DNA of 64,000 nt from Pseudanabaena biceps (GCA_013361095.1 JAATWA010000001.1:496001-560000); one strand, 5' to 3'; numbered from the stretch's first letter, positions 1 through 8,522 are shown. Notes: generated by a model not told the origin, from the letters alone. Program-made: numbers and translations.

Positions 1-1664
1 CACAACAGCCCCTAGAAAACTTATTGGATTTGGTCGCGATCGGTTTAATAGCTGATTTAGTGCAGCTTACAGGGGACTGCCGCTACCTTGCCCAAAGAGG
101 AATGGAAGTACTGCGGCAAAAGAAACGCCTCGGTGTGCGCCTACTATTAGAACAATGCAAAAAAGTAGGCGATCGCCCCATTGATATTAGTTTTGGAATT
201 GCGCCGAGAATTAATGCGGTCAGCCGTATTTGGGGAGATGTGCGGAAATGTGTAGAACTGCTCACCACCAAAGATGAGAAAATCTGCAAAAATTTAATTG
301 ACCAAATGGAACTTGCCAATACTGAGCGCAAATCTCTCCAAAAGAAAGTATTTAAACAAGTTCAATCAAAAATCGAGAAATTAGATCTCTCCACTACAGG
401 GATTATTATCCTCGTTGATCCCCAATGGTCGGTAGGCGTTTTGGGGCTAGTTGCGGGACAAGTCGTCAGTGAATATGGTCGCCCGACAATTCTTTGTACC
501 GTTGAAGATGGTATTGCCAAAGGCAGTGCGCGATCGCTATCGGGAATTAATCTCTATGATCTGCTCAAGGAACAAGAGCATTTGCTACTTAGCTTCGGTG
601 GACATCCCTTAGCAGGTGGTTTGAGCTTTCATTTAGATAACTTACAAGTTCTAATTGAAGCGATCGATCAAAAATTTTGGAGTCAATATGGACAATTGCA
701 AAATAAAACCATTGCCATTGATTTAGAAGTAAAAATCACCGATCTTAATAGAGATTTATCCAATCAACTTAGAAAGCTAGAACCCTTTGGCATGGGTAAT
801 CCCCATCCTAGACTTCTATTGCGTGATTGTACTTTTACAAATAAATTTAATGCCAATATTCGTAATTACAAAGGTCAAAAAGTTGAATATATCAGAACCG
901 AATTTATCTTAAGCGATCGCGATGATTATCAAATTCATGGAGATTGGTGGGGACATTATAGCTATGAGTTACCCGACGAGACGCTCTGTGATGTGATCGT
1001 TGAGATAGTCGATAATGCTCCTCGCGATCGCTACGACATCAGACTTCTCGACTTCCACCCTCACAGTACCCCCCGCCCTTCTAAACCATCTTCTCTTGCC
1101 TCTACTTCTCTTCAAAATCCTGAAGCAAAAGTTCAAATCATTGATTGTCGTGGCAGTGATTTAACTTCTTTACAACCAAATCTAGCCGCTACGATTTGCG
1201 ATCGCTGTCCGCAAAGTTGGCATGACCTAAACAAAATTATTGCCTCGGCAGAACAAGCTAGTCTGCCCATCGCCCTGTTATATAACGATCCTCACCAGAT
1301 CAATGGCGCGATCGCATGGCAAACTCTAGTTGGTATTGCTAAATATCTAAGCCGCACAGGCAAGGAAATTAGGCGATCGCAGCTTATGAATAAAATAGGA
1401 ATAGATGACCTCCAAGCACTTCAAATTGGTTTTGAAGAATTGCAAAAACATGGCTTTCAAGTCGAAGAAATAGCGATTTATGAAGTAAATGAAGATGATC
1501 TAATAGTAAAAATAATCACAATTCCTATAGAGAATAGAGAAATCACAAAAAACTTCATAGAATCTAATCGCTTTATCCAAGCCGCCAATGAGTTATCATT
1601 TCACAAACAATTTTTTGATCGGTTTCTACAGAACTTCCCCAAAGTCTATCCGCTAAATAGCTGA
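1..1664 (+). CDS. recJ: Single-stranded-DNA exonuclease RecJ, 3' part (5' truncated by window edge)
   Basis: The frame is open to the window edge (first complete codon at base 3), so the N-terminal DHH domain lies outside. The visible part starts near the end of the DHH core (LVAIGLIADLVQL). It continues through the conserved FGIAPRINAVSR segment and a DHHA1 domain with FGGHPLAGG near residue 195. RecJ degrades single-stranded DNA 5' to 3' in RecF-pathway recombination and in mismatch and base-excision repair. The roughly 190 residues after the OB-like region are poorly conserved and form a long tail, which I know from other cyanobacterial RecJ proteins. The gene ends in a repeat-rich spacer. 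Confidence 0.9.
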   Translation, partial: QQPLENLLDLVAIGLIADLVQLTGDCRYLAQRGMEVLRQKKRLGVRLLLEQCKKVGDRPIDISFGIAPRINAVSRIWGDVRKCVELLTTKDEKICKNLIDQMELANTERKSLQKKVFKQVQSKIEKLDLSTTGIIILVDPQWSVGVLGLVAGQVVSEYGRPTILCTVEDGIAKGSARSLSGINLYDLLKEQEHLLLSFGGHPLAGGLSFHLDNLQVLIEAIDQKFWSQYGQLQNKTIAIDLEVKITDLNRDLSNQLRKLEPFGMGNPHPRLLLRDCTFTNKFNANIRNYKGQKVEYIRTEFILSDRDDYQIHGDWWGHYSYELPDETLCDVIVEIVDNAPRDRYDIRLLDFHPHSTPRPSKPSSLASTSLQNPEAKVQIIDCRGSDLTSLQPNLAATICDRCPQSWHDLNKIIASAEQASLPIALLYNDPHQINGAIAWQTLVGIAKYLSRTGKEIRRSQLMNKIGIDDLQALQIGFEELQKHGFQVEEIAIYEVNEDDLIVKIITIPIENREITKNFIESNRFIQAANELSFHKQFFDRFLQNFPKVYPLNS

Positions 1665-1682
1665 TCAACAATTCTCATTATA

Positions 1683-1735
1683 AAAATTGGTTTTTTGAAA
1701 GCCAGCCGTAGGATGACTTTCAAAAAACCAATTTT
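1683..1735. repeat. Inverted repeat, 19-bp arms
   Basis: Perfect 19-bp arms around a 15-base loop. The right arm (from 1725) doubles as the left arm of the next hairpin, so the two structures exclude each other. Confidence 0.8.
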
Positions 1736-1779
1736 GGGGTTTGCAGCGCCTAAGGCGCTGCAAACCCCAAAATTGGTTT
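1725..1779. repeat. Perfect hairpin, 26-bp arms, TAA loop
   Basis: 26 bp of uninterrupted pairing around TAA, with apex GCAGCGCC/GGCGCTGC. A near-copy with paired compensatory changes lies at 34580-34634. The flanking word AATGAGAATTG is also partly shared with that copy. Confidence 0.85.
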
Positions 1780-1866
1780 CGTAATGAGAATTGCTGATAG
1801 CTGATGTTGTAAAAGCCATACTTTTTTGAGAATGTGAATACAGCAACATAGATGTTTCGTTAAGCC

Positions 1867-1918
1867 CATAAAAATAGCGAGATTCAAGATTATTATCTTG
1901 AATCTCGCTATTTTTATG
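1867..1918. repeat. Perfect hairpin, 24-bp arms
   Basis: 24-bp perfect AT-rich arms around a 4-base loop. It lacks the GC apex typical of the other hairpins. Confidence 0.8.
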
Positions 1919-1935
1919 ACTGTTTCCCTTCTTAT

Positions 1936-1990
1936 TAAACCCAAACATTGTGAGACGGCGCTTCGCGCCGTCTCACAATGTTTGGGTTTA
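1936..1990. repeat. Perfect hairpin, 26-bp arms, TTC loop
   Basis: 26-bp perfect arms with apex GGCGC-TTC-GCGCC. The arm word CAAACATTGTGAG recurs in the hairpin at 47118-47160. Confidence 0.85.
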
Positions 1991-2012
1991 GCTACATACA
2001 GCCTGTAGTATA

Positions 2013-2063
2013 CAAAGAAATTTGTGAAAGCGCCGCTTTGCGGCGCTTTCACAAATTTCTTTG
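2013..2063. repeat. Perfect hairpin, 24-bp arms, TTT loop
   Basis: 24-bp perfect arms with apex GCGCCGC-TTT-GCGGCGC. It is related to the hairpin at 14683-14735, the differences being paired in both arms. With its neighbours it fills the recJ to NAD kinase spacer. Confidence 0.85.
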
Positions 2064-2096
2064 CTGTAAAGAGCTGATTGGCGACACAGAAAGTAT

Positions 2097-3026
2097 CTAG
2101 CTTCTATATTGATTGGGATAACGAACCCTTGCACCTGTCCATAACAACTTTTGACGTAGCGCTTGATAGTAGGAATACTCTTCGCGCAACACAATAAACT
2201 GGGCATGATGTTCGGACATCCAAATATCGACCTTCTGCCCCGGAAATATCGAAGTCGCAATTACCCCATCTGTCCATAGCTTTAAACTCGCATCATCAGC
2301 CGAAAGCGGCCAAATACTCACCGTTAATCTTGGCGGGATCACGATCGCCCGACTCGACAAACTCAAAGGACAAATTGGCGTAATTGCGATCGCGTGCATC
2401 CCTGAATGCACAATTGGGCCATTCGCCGCTACGGTATAGGAAGTTGAACCTGTGGGAGTCGCCACAATCAATCCATCGCCATGATATTGATCTACGATTT
2501 CACCATCAATTTCTAATTCCAAGGATGCAGTCACCATCCGATCAGGAGAAGCTGGCTTCACACACATCTCATTGAGACATAAAAATGATCCTAAGTTCTG
2601 CCCAAACCTACTGCCCAAACCTTTATCTACAGTAACTACTTTCGCCTCCAACATCATCCGCCGCTCAATCGCAAAGCGATCGGACATCAATCGTTCCCAA
2701 ATTTCATTAGTATCTTCACATTGCTCTATGGAATGGGTCAAAAATCCCAAATGTCCTCCGACATTAATCGCTAATATTGGCACGCCTAGTTTTGCCAAAT
2801 ACCTTGCCGCTCCTAACGTTGCCCCATCACCGCCTAAGACAAGGGCGAGGTCTATCTCCTGATGCATCGATTCTAAAAACACAGGATAGGGGTTGTCGGT
2901 TGCGCCCGTAGGACCAATTAGTACCTTAGCGCCAAGATCTTCCAATTCACGGCTACATCGTTCTGCCCATGCCTTACCAAGTTGACTGCCCGACTTATAC
3001 GCAACTATCGCTTTACGAATCTTCAC
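2097..3026 (-). CDS. nadK: NAD kinase
   Basis: This enzyme phosphorylates NAD to NADP using ATP or polyphosphate in the cytoplasm. The GGDG nucleotide-binding signature (LVLGGDGATLGAA) is near residue 65, followed by NVGGHLGFLT. The second conserved block DGLIVATPTGSTSY is near residue 185. At 309 residues it matches the family. Cyanobacteria commonly carry two NAD kinases; I cannot tell which paralogue this is. It stands alone on the minus strand between repeat-filled spacers. Confidence 0.93.
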   Translation of the reverse strand: MKIRKAIVAYKSGSQLGKAWAERCSRELEDLGAKVLIGPTGATDNPYPVFLESMHQEIDLALVLGGDGATLGAARYLAKLGVPILAINVGGHLGFLTHSIEQCEDTNEIWERLMSDRFAIERRMMLEAKVVTVDKGLGSRFGQNLGSFLCLNEMCVKPASPDRMVTASLELEIDGEIVDQYHGDGLIVATPTGSTSYTVAANGPIVHSGMHAIAITPICPLSLSSRAIVIPPRLTVSIWPLSADDASLKLWTDGVIATSIFPGQKVDIWMSEHHAQFIVLREEYSYYQALRQKLLWTGARVRYPNQYRS

Positions 3027-3069
3027 AATCGCCTCAAGAATTGGGAGTATTAACTAAGTAGCTCGGCGG

Positions 3070-3115
3070 AAACAGGTTAGAAGCTGTGGCGATCGCCACA
3101 GCTTCTAACCTGTTT
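3070..3115. repeat. 46-bp perfect palindrome centred on HIP1
   Basis: 23-bp arms with no loop at all. The centre is GGCGATCGCC, which contains the HIP1 octamer. It lies just upstream of the NAD kinase start. Confidence 0.8.
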
Positions 3116-3140
3116 GACTGACAAGTCTTACTAAAAAATG

Positions 3141-3193
3141 GACAAGCTGTCTATACCACAATGGTTTTGACTCTGTGATATAGACAGCTTGTC
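3141..3193. repeat. Inverted repeat, 20-bp arms
   Basis: 20-bp arms with one wobble pair and a 13-base AT-rich loop. There is no GC apex. Confidence 0.75.
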
Positions 3194-3229
3194 TAACAGA
3201 GCTTTCAAACATTACTTTTCGATTACTCC

Positions 3230-3314
3230 CTTCCCAGTATCAAAATACACATTAAAAACCAATAACTAGCATTGCGGCGCTTCGCGCCGCAATGTCTAAT
3301 TTTTCACTGGGAAG
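3230..3314. repeat. Compound three-way-junction repeat, degraded copy
   Basis: The outer arms CTTCCCAG/CTGGGAAG enclose a small hairpin (GTAT-CAAA-ATAC, 3237-3248). They also enclose a GC-apex hairpin (11-bp arms, 3270-3294, GCGGCGC-TTC-GCGCCGC). The layout is that of the elements at 11486 and 20145, but the long hairpin has decayed at its base. Confidence 0.65.
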
Positions 3315-3329
3315 CGAATAAACAAACCC

Positions 3330-3376
3330 CAAGAATTTTTGGAAGTGTTGCAAAGCAACACTTCCAAAAATTCTTG
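3330..3376. repeat. Perfect hairpin, 22-bp arms, AAA loop
   Basis: 22-bp perfect arms with apex GTGTTGC-AAA-GCAACAC. Confidence 0.85.
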
Positions 3377-3420
3377 ATAATGTCTTCATGTTAAAGCAAA
3401 TCAAATTTTGCTTAGAATAT

Positions 3421-3501
3421 AAAACCCAATACAGCGCTTTGCGCTTTCTTGTACATACCAAAGCCACAACTCGCTTATTGGGTTTTGAAGCTTTGGTATG
3501 T
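3421..3501. repeat. Two interleaved inverted repeats
   Basis: Arm pair 1 is 3421-3431 with 3476-3486 (AAAACCCAATA). Arm pair 2 is 3453-3464 with 3490-3501 (ACATACCAAAGC). The order is a-b-a'-b', so they cannot nest; in RNA this would be a pseudoknot-like topology or two alternative folds. Confidence 0.65.
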
Positions 3502-3706
3502 AGCAATTGTCATTTTTTGAGAGTCAGAAACATCTGAACTTGCCTGATTAATACTCAAGCAAATGGTGTAATGCGATACTTTAATTACCTAACAATAGCG
3601 AAGTTACACTTAACTTTTCTTAATTGATAAAAATTAGTGATTCACAAAACTAATTTTTAAGATAAGATTTGAAATAAGATAACATTCTTGGTGTGAAGGG
3701 TAAGTC

Positions 3707-4816
3707 ATGAGTCAGACAGGATTTGGCGATTCATCATCACAAGAGAGCATTGATCCATCAATGCCAGAACCGCAATCCCAGTTTCAGAGTGTATCCTCCC
3801 ATGTTGATGACTCAACAAATGTAATAAATGTTTTGCCTAGACAGGTTCTAGAGCAAGAGTTGCATTTCTGCACCGAGCGCAGTCAGCAAGCTCAGGTTTT
3901 ATTGCGTCAAGCTCAAGAGCAACTGCAACTTTCTCAATTAGTAATTCAAAGACAAGAAACTCTCACTCAAACTCTACAATCACGCATAGATCAGCTTGAA
4001 CGGGAGCTGCAAGATGTTCATGTTAATCGTGATGAGTTACGCGATCGCCTCAAGCGTCAACAACACCATACTTCACAGTTAAAAGCAGCGCTTGAACGTT
4101 GTCTTGACACATCGACACCCACAACAAATGATATGGCTCTATCAGCCTTGGAGTCTTGGTCGATCGCAAAGCTATCTGATGAAAAAATTGCGCCCATTGA
4201 AGCATCTAGTGATTCGCCACTACAAAATGTAGTCAAAATTGTCCCTTCATCTCAGATAATTGCACCAATTGAGTCAAACGTTACCGTAGAGCTAGATGCT
4301 GAATCTACATTAGAACCGATTAGTGCTGAGCAGCCAGAGCCGCGATCGCTTGTGATTAGAAGTCAACCAATTTCCCCTCTAATTGTTAGACCGCATAAAG
4401 CCTCCCAAGGTTCACCAATTGCTCTCAACTTGCCTGCTCTGCAAATTGTGCCAGAGCCGAAGAGTTCGACTATATCTAGCTGGCGTAATCAAGATCAGAC
4501 AAATATCCCTCCCCAGCCAACCGTGACATCTCAAGCCAATGATGATGTTATGCCTAAGCTGGATTCCTCAAATTTAGCCAACACATCGGATGCATCGGCA
4601 GATTTTTCTGGTCTATCTGTCACTAACTCGGCGATGGTTTCTACAGTTACTGCACCAAAGTTTATCCAAGCTCTCCATGTCAATAATCATGGATCTGTAA
4701 ATGCAGAGGTAGACCAAACCCAAGAATTAGCCAGCGTTAAAGCTGTCTCTAAAAAAGTTGTGCAATCCTTAGCAGCAGTGCAACTACCTCAGTTTCCACC
4801 ACTAACACGCCGCTAA
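3707..4816 (+). CDS. Coiled-coil hypothetical protein
   Basis: I do not recognise the family. Residues about 45-135 form a strong heptad-rich, glutamine-rich coiled coil (QVLEQELHFCTERSQQAQ and onward). The remaining 230 residues are Ser/Pro/Thr-rich, low in complexity and probably disordered, ending in FPPLTRR. There is no signal peptide or membrane segment. It starts with ATG after GGTAAG, about 165 bases before ruvA on the same strand but separated from it by two hairpins. A structural or scaffold role is only a guess. Confidence 0.7.
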   Translation: MSQTGFGDSSSQESIDPSMPEPQSQFQSVSSHVDDSTNVINVLPRQVLEQELHFCTERSQQAQVLLRQAQEQLQLSQLVIQRQETLTQTLQSRIDQLERELQDVHVNRDELRDRLKRQQHHTSQLKAALERCLDTSTPTTNDMALSALESWSIAKLSDEKIAPIEASSDSPLQNVVKIVPSSQIIAPIESNVTVELDAESTLEPISAEQPEPRSLVIRSQPISPLIVRPHKASQGSPIALNLPALQIVPEPKSSTISSWRNQDQTNIPPQPTVTSQANDDVMPKLDSSNLANTSDASADFSGLSVTNSAMVSTVTAPKFIQALHVNNHGSVNAEVDQTQELASVKAVSKKVVQSLAAVQLPQFPPLTRR

Positions 4817-4823
4817 TGTTGCT

Positions 4824-4878
4824 AGAACCCCAAGAGGGAGAGGCGGCGCGAAGCGCCGCGTCTCCCTCTTGGGGTTCT
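4824..4878. terminator. Hairpin repeat after the coiled-coil gene
   Basis: 26-bp arms with one mismatch, GAA loop, GCGGCGC/GCGCCGC apex, starting 7 bases after the stop codon. It lacks a long T tract, so terminator function is inferred from position. Confidence 0.6.
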
Positions 4879-4903
4879 GACGGCTTTACGCTCTCTTAAA
4901 ACC

Positions 4904-4954
4904 CCAGCAAACTGTAGAAAAGCTGGCTTTGCCAGCTTTTCTACAGTTTGCTGG
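4904..4954. repeat. Perfect hairpin, 24-bp arms, TTT loop
   Basis: 24-bp perfect arms with apex AGCTGGC-TTT-GCCAGCT, ending 28 bases before the ruvA start. Confidence 0.85.
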
Positions 4955-4981
4955 TACTACACTAAAGAATCAATAGACTAT

Positions 4982-5626
4982 ATGATTGGTTTCCTGCGTG
5001 GGGCGATCGCTGCTTGCAAAGCGGCAGATAGCTCTCGAAAAAATACTCCTTCCTATTGGCTAACCCTTGATGTACAAGGAGTTGGCTATGATATGCAAAT
5101 TACGGCTAGTACCGCCAGTAAGCTTCCAGCTATAGGTGAAGAGACGCAAATATTTACCCATCTAATCACCCGTGAAGATCAGATGATTTTGTTTGGCTTC
5201 GCAACTCTTGCCGAGCGTGAGTTATTTCGACAACTAATTAGCGTTTCAGGGATTGGTTCGCAGGTTGGCTTAGCTTTATTAAATAGCTTAGGTATTCAAG
5301 ATTTAGTAAAGGCGATTGTTTCAGGAAATACCAGAGTTTTGAGCTTAACCCCTGGGGTTGGGACAAAGACAGCCGAAAGATTGGCGCTAGAGTTAAAAAC
5401 GAAACTAGCGGATTGGCGATCGGCTCAAGTTGGTGCTTCCTTATCAATGGGCAACGTTGTCAGTAACGCCTTACAAGAAGAATTAGAAATGACTTTGCTA
5501 GCCCTTGGCTACACTCCTACCGAAATTAGCAATGCTCTTAGTGCGATCGCGAGTTTACCAATCCTCACTAAAACTCAAGATATTGAAGCATGGATCAAAG
5601 AGGCGATCGCATGGCTATCTCGATAA
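4982..5626 (+). CDS. ruvA: Holliday junction branch-migration protein RuvA
   Basis: RuvA binds four-way DNA junctions and loads the RuvB motor. The N-terminal OB-fold domain covers residues about 1-75. Two helix-hairpin-helix motifs follow (VSGIGSQVGLALL near 90 and LTPGVGTKTAERLALELK near 125). A C-terminal domain III (about 160-214) contacts RuvB. The N-terminal insert around residues 12-22 (CKAADSSRKN) is typical of cyanobacterial RuvA. Length 214 fits the family. It is monocistronic in this window. Confidence 0.95.
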   Translation: MIGFLRGAIAACKAADSSRKNTPSYWLTLDVQGVGYDMQITASTASKLPAIGEETQIFTHLITREDQMILFGFATLAERELFRQLISVSGIGSQVGLALLNSLGIQDLVKAIVSGNTRVLSLTPGVGTKTAERLALELKTKLADWRSAQVGASLSMGNVVSNALQEELEMTLLALGYTPTEISNALSAIASLPILTKTQDIEAWIKEAIAWLSR

Positions 5627-5688
5627 ACGAGAGGCTACTTCTCATTTTTGTTAAAATGGCATAGCCAAGCGATGAGCAGGAAATCATC

Positions 5689-6294
5689 ATGCAAGCAACT
5701 GTAATTGAAGCCGAAATCGAACAAGAACTCGAACCACAAATACATCTCTGGACGGTCGCTGATTATCATCAAATGATCGAGGCAGGAGTCTTGGATGAGG
5801 ATGATCGCGTAGAACTGTTGGAAGGAAAAATTGTTTGTATGAGTCCGCAAAGACCATTTCATGCTGCAAGTGTGCAACGTAGTAGCAGATTACTGTTTAA
5901 ATTATTAAGCGATCGCGCTGAAATTCGCATACAGTTACCTGTGACTTTAGGTAACGACTCTGAGCCAGAACCAGATATAGCTGTTGTCAGACTTGATGCT
6001 AATGAATATTCATTTAGACATCCTGAAGCGCCTGATATTTATCTATTAATAGAAGTTGCCGATTGGACTATCTCAAAAGATCGCAAACAAAAAGCACGTA
6101 TTTATTCCAAAAATCAAGTTTTGGAATATTGGATTCTCGATTTACAAAAGCGACAAGTTTACATTTTTCGTCAGCCAGATGAAGGTACTTATCGTGAAGA
6201 ATTGATTTTGAATAGTACTGATACTTTTAATCTGCAAGCCTTTCCTGATGTGGCGATCGCTTTAGATGCATTGTTTCCTATCAAACAGAACTAA
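5689..6294 (+). CDS. Uma2 family (DUF820) PD-(D/E)XK nuclease-like protein
   Basis: Cyanobacteria typically carry many copies of this family; the cellular role is not established. The restriction-like core is visible: LWTVADYHQMIEAGVLDEDDRVELLEG, written here in two parts as LWTVADYHQMIEAG and LDEDDRVELLEG, near residues 20-50. The metal-ligand acidic residues are in EPEPDIAVV, then LLIEVADWT, then a conserved KARIYSKNQVLEYWI segment. Length 201 is normal. It starts with ATG at the head of a block of accessory genes with nuclease or toxin features (5.7-7.9 kb). Confidence 0.85.
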   Translation: MQATVIEAEIEQELEPQIHLWTVADYHQMIEAGVLDEDDRVELLEGKIVCMSPQRPFHAASVQRSSRLLFKLLSDRAEIRIQLPVTLGNDSEPEPDIAVVRLDANEYSFRHPEAPDIYLLIEVADWTISKDRKQKARIYSKNQVLEYWILDLQKRQVYIFRQPDEGTYREELILNSTDTFNLQAFPDVAIALDALFPIKQN

Positions 6295-6327
6295 ATACTA
6301 TTTACTTTTTATAGTTTTGTATTAATT

Positions 6328-6678
6328 TTAGCTTCTACGAATCCGAATTTTTTGTTTTGATGCAATCACAACGGCTCCAGCTTCTAAATCTTGACCCCAA
6401 CTAGACAATACATCTTGCAACAGAGATATTCTTTCTAAACGAGGTAAATTTTCTAGTCTTAAAACTACACAATGTTGTTTTCCTTGGAGCCAAATCATTT
6501 GCTCAAAATCAGAATCTGTCGTAATGATAATGCGCTTTTCTCTTACTGCCCAATTCAAAATTTCACTGTCACTCATCTTGCGATCAACATCACTCACACA
6601 GGCAACATCATGACCAGAATTTAGCAATAAACTTAACAAAGCTCCACTTGCATTCATATCAAGTAAAAATCTCATCAC
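6328..6678 (-). CDS. DUF5615 PIN-like toxin of a toxin-antitoxin pair
   Basis: A small protein of 116 residues with a PIN-like fold: an N-terminal strand with Asp (FLLDMNAS), then ACVSDVDRKMSDSEILNWA, then IITTDSDF with acidic ligands. Such proteins are predicted ribonucleases paired with DUF433 antitoxins. The likely GTG start (6678) shares one base with the stop codon of the upstream DUF433 gene. An ATG directly follows (6675), so the start is uncertain by one codon. Translational coupling is expected. Toxicity is inferred from family and gene pairing. Confidence 0.8.
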   Translation of the reverse strand: MMRFLLDMNASGALLSLLLNSGHDVACVSDVDRKMSDSEILNWAVREKRIIITTDSDFEQMIWLQGKQHCVVLRLENLPRLERISLLQDVLSSWGQDLEAGAVVIASKQKIRIRRS

Positions 6679-6929
6679 TATGATGCAACCGCTCTTTCAA
6701 AAATCTCCTCATTAGCGACTAGGCGATAAGCATAGAGCAATGCCGCATAAATATCAGCAATTTCTAAATCTGGATAATCTTCCAAAATTTCCTGCATTGC
6801 TGCCCCCTTAGACAAAAGTTCTAAAATCATTGCCACCGAAATTCTCATGCCACGAATTATTGGCTTACCACCCAAAATATTGCGATCAAAAGTAATTCTT
6901 GATAACAGTGATTCATTAGTAACTGACAT
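6678..6929 (-). CDS. DUF433 antitoxin
   Basis: 83 residues. The DUF433 signature is clear: ITFDRNILGGKPIIRGMRI, then a VAMILELLSKGAAMQEILEDYP helix-turn-helix (written in parts as VAMILELLSKGAAM and QEILEDYP), then IYAALLYAYRLVANEE. DUF433 proteins are VapB-like DNA-binding antitoxins. It is the first gene of the two-gene operon and overlaps the toxin start by one base, the usual antitoxin-first order. Confidence 0.85.
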   Translation of the reverse strand: MSVTNESLLSRITFDRNILGGKPIIRGMRISVAMILELLSKGAAMQEILEDYPDLEIADIYAALLYAYRLVANEEIFERAVAS

Positions 6930-7079
6930 AAATTTATCCTCTATTTTTCAATATAAGAAAACATATCGCTTTTACTCAAATAAATTAGGATATGTTGCAT
7001 TTTGTTGAAGCATCCTACGAGATTGGCGATCGCACTGTCGCATCGTTAAATAGCAATATTATTAATTACACAGAATAAT

Positions 7080-7922
7080 TTATTTGCTCGGCAACCAAAG
7101 CTGTTGCTTAGGGATTTGTATCGTGATACCAGATGCAAGTTCAACTTTGTCAGGAATCTCGCGCCATTCGGACTCGTTTACAAAATCGTTTTTCATCCAA
7201 CGACTTAGATCTTTCATGTCCCTCAGTCTCAGCAAATTTTGATTGTGATTAGCAAACCATTGGGCATCCGCAGTAAAAGATGTATTCGTTACAATCATAC
7301 CCATATGAAATGATGATACTCGTGAAGTAAGCACTCCATGAAAATCACGGACATCAGGAGAGCCTGTTTTACGATTTGAGCGGTGATGTTTCGCTTGAAT
7401 AGCTAACAAAAAAGGAAAAGCACAGCCTCCATTTGGATAGGCAATAATGTCTACTCCTCCATCTTTACGGTAAACATCACCAACAAGCTGTACATTCAAT
7501 CCCATATTCTCAAGTCGATCAGCAATCAAGTATTGGAACTTATCAGGAGGTAATTGTTTTAGACGCTCCGTATCCTCAAGAAACCAAGCAAGAAGAGAAC
7601 TAGAAAACTCAATAAATTCTACGGTGTAAGGCTCAGTACTTCCCCATTTTTTTTTGGAAAGCTCTTCAACTTGATTGAATAGGTATAGCTGCATTGGAGC
7701 AGCCTTTTTGTAATAGGGATTATCAACTTCATGAACACCAAGTAATTCTAGATCATTAGGCTTGAGGCGATACTCACCCATTGCTCGCGTTTTAGTTATG
7801 TATTTATACTTATCCTGATTCTGTCGTTGACAATTGGCACATAGATAAATATCAAGAATAGGATGCTTGCGAGTTGTACCTTTGCTGCAATCATGGCAGG
7901 GAGATTTAGGTTTTGTCACCAT
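7080..7922 (-). CDS. Mrr-like restriction endonuclease family protein with zinc ribbon
   Basis: 280 residues. Two CxxC pairs (C9/C12 and C28/C31) form a likely zinc ribbon. Residues about 125-215 look like an Mrr/PD-(D/E)XK core: a helix with FQYLIADRLENMG, then GGVDIIAY (D158), then AIQAKHH (Q176, K178), so a QxK variant of the ExK pair. Mrr proteins cut modified foreign DNA. Binding or cutting here is inferred. No methyltransferase lies next to it, which fits a type IV or solitary enzyme. Confidence 0.75.
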   Translation of the reverse strand: MVTKPKSPCHDCSKGTTRKHPILDIYLCANCQRQNQDKYKYITKTRAMGEYRLKPNDLELLGVHEVDNPYYKKAAPMQLYLFNQVEELSKKKWGSTEPYTVEFIEFSSSLLAWFLEDTERLKQLPPDKFQYLIADRLENMGLNVQLVGDVYRKDGGVDIIAYPNGGCAFPFLLAIQAKHHRSNRKTGSPDVRDFHGVLTSRVSSFHMGMIVTNTSFTADAQWFANHNQNLLRLRDMKDLSRWMKNDFVNESEWREIPDKVELASGITIQIPKQQLWLPSK

Positions 7923-7949
7923 TGTTAGGAATTGATAGGTTATCTAATA

Positions 7950-8522
7950 TCAATTTGTAATCGAGCCTAAACGATCGCCAAAGGGGAAAAATCTAATCGT
8001 TGCTTTACCAATGACATTTTCTTTTGGTAAAAATCCCCAAATATGGGAATCATTGCTGTGATTGCGATTGTCGCCCATCATCCAATAATTATCCTTTGGC
8101 ACAACTACAGTCCGCATCGCATATTTAATTGGTTCGGCAATATAGGATTCATCGAGAGCTTCGCCATTGCGATAGACTTTTCCTCCTGAAACTGCAATGC
8201 GATCGCCTTCGATACCAATCAAACGTTTGATATAAGCCTTGCTGTTATCTTCGATCGCAGGAGATTTTGGTGGATAGAAGATTAAAATATCGCCGCGTTG
8301 TGGTTCTTGCCAATGTTGAGAGATTTTATCAACGAGAATGCGATCGCCTACTTGCAAAGTTGGCTCCATGGAGCCAGAGGGAATAAAACGAGGCTCGACA
8401 ATAAATGTTCTCAGAAATAAAGCGATCGCAAGGGCTACAGCAAAAATGCGAATTGTTTCGGCATATTTTTGCCACCAAGACTGAACTGGCGCTTGCGTTT
8501 CTAGCTTATTTTCTGTGGACAT
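7950..8522 (-). CDS. lepB: Signal peptidase I
   Basis: Removes signal peptides from Sec and Tat substrates at the membrane. One N-terminal transmembrane helix (about 24-40) is followed by box B with the catalytic serine (PSGSMEPTL, S51). The catalytic lysine is in YIKRLIGIEGDRI, and the GDNRNHSNDSHIWG box follows. Length 190 is typical of a cyanobacterial LepB. A second lepB lies directly upstream on the same strand, about 100 bases away. Confidence 0.94.
   Translation of the reverse strand: MSTENKLETQAPVQSWWQKYAETIRIFAVALAIALFLRTFIVEPRFIPSGSMEPTLQVGDRILVDKISQHWQEPQRGDILIFYPPKSPAIEDNSKAYIKRLIGIEGDRIAVSGGKVYRNGEALDESYIAEPIKYAMRTVVVPKDNYWMMGDNRNHSNDSHIWGFLPKENVIGKATIRFFPFGDRLGSITN

Noticed and set aside
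1646..2260. Several minus-strand open frames of 90-100 codons after recJ
   Set aside because: They translate the arms of inverted repeats, have no coding character and overlap each other.
3252..3506. 84-codon minus-strand frame
   Set aside because: It consists of repeat arms and interleaved palindromes.
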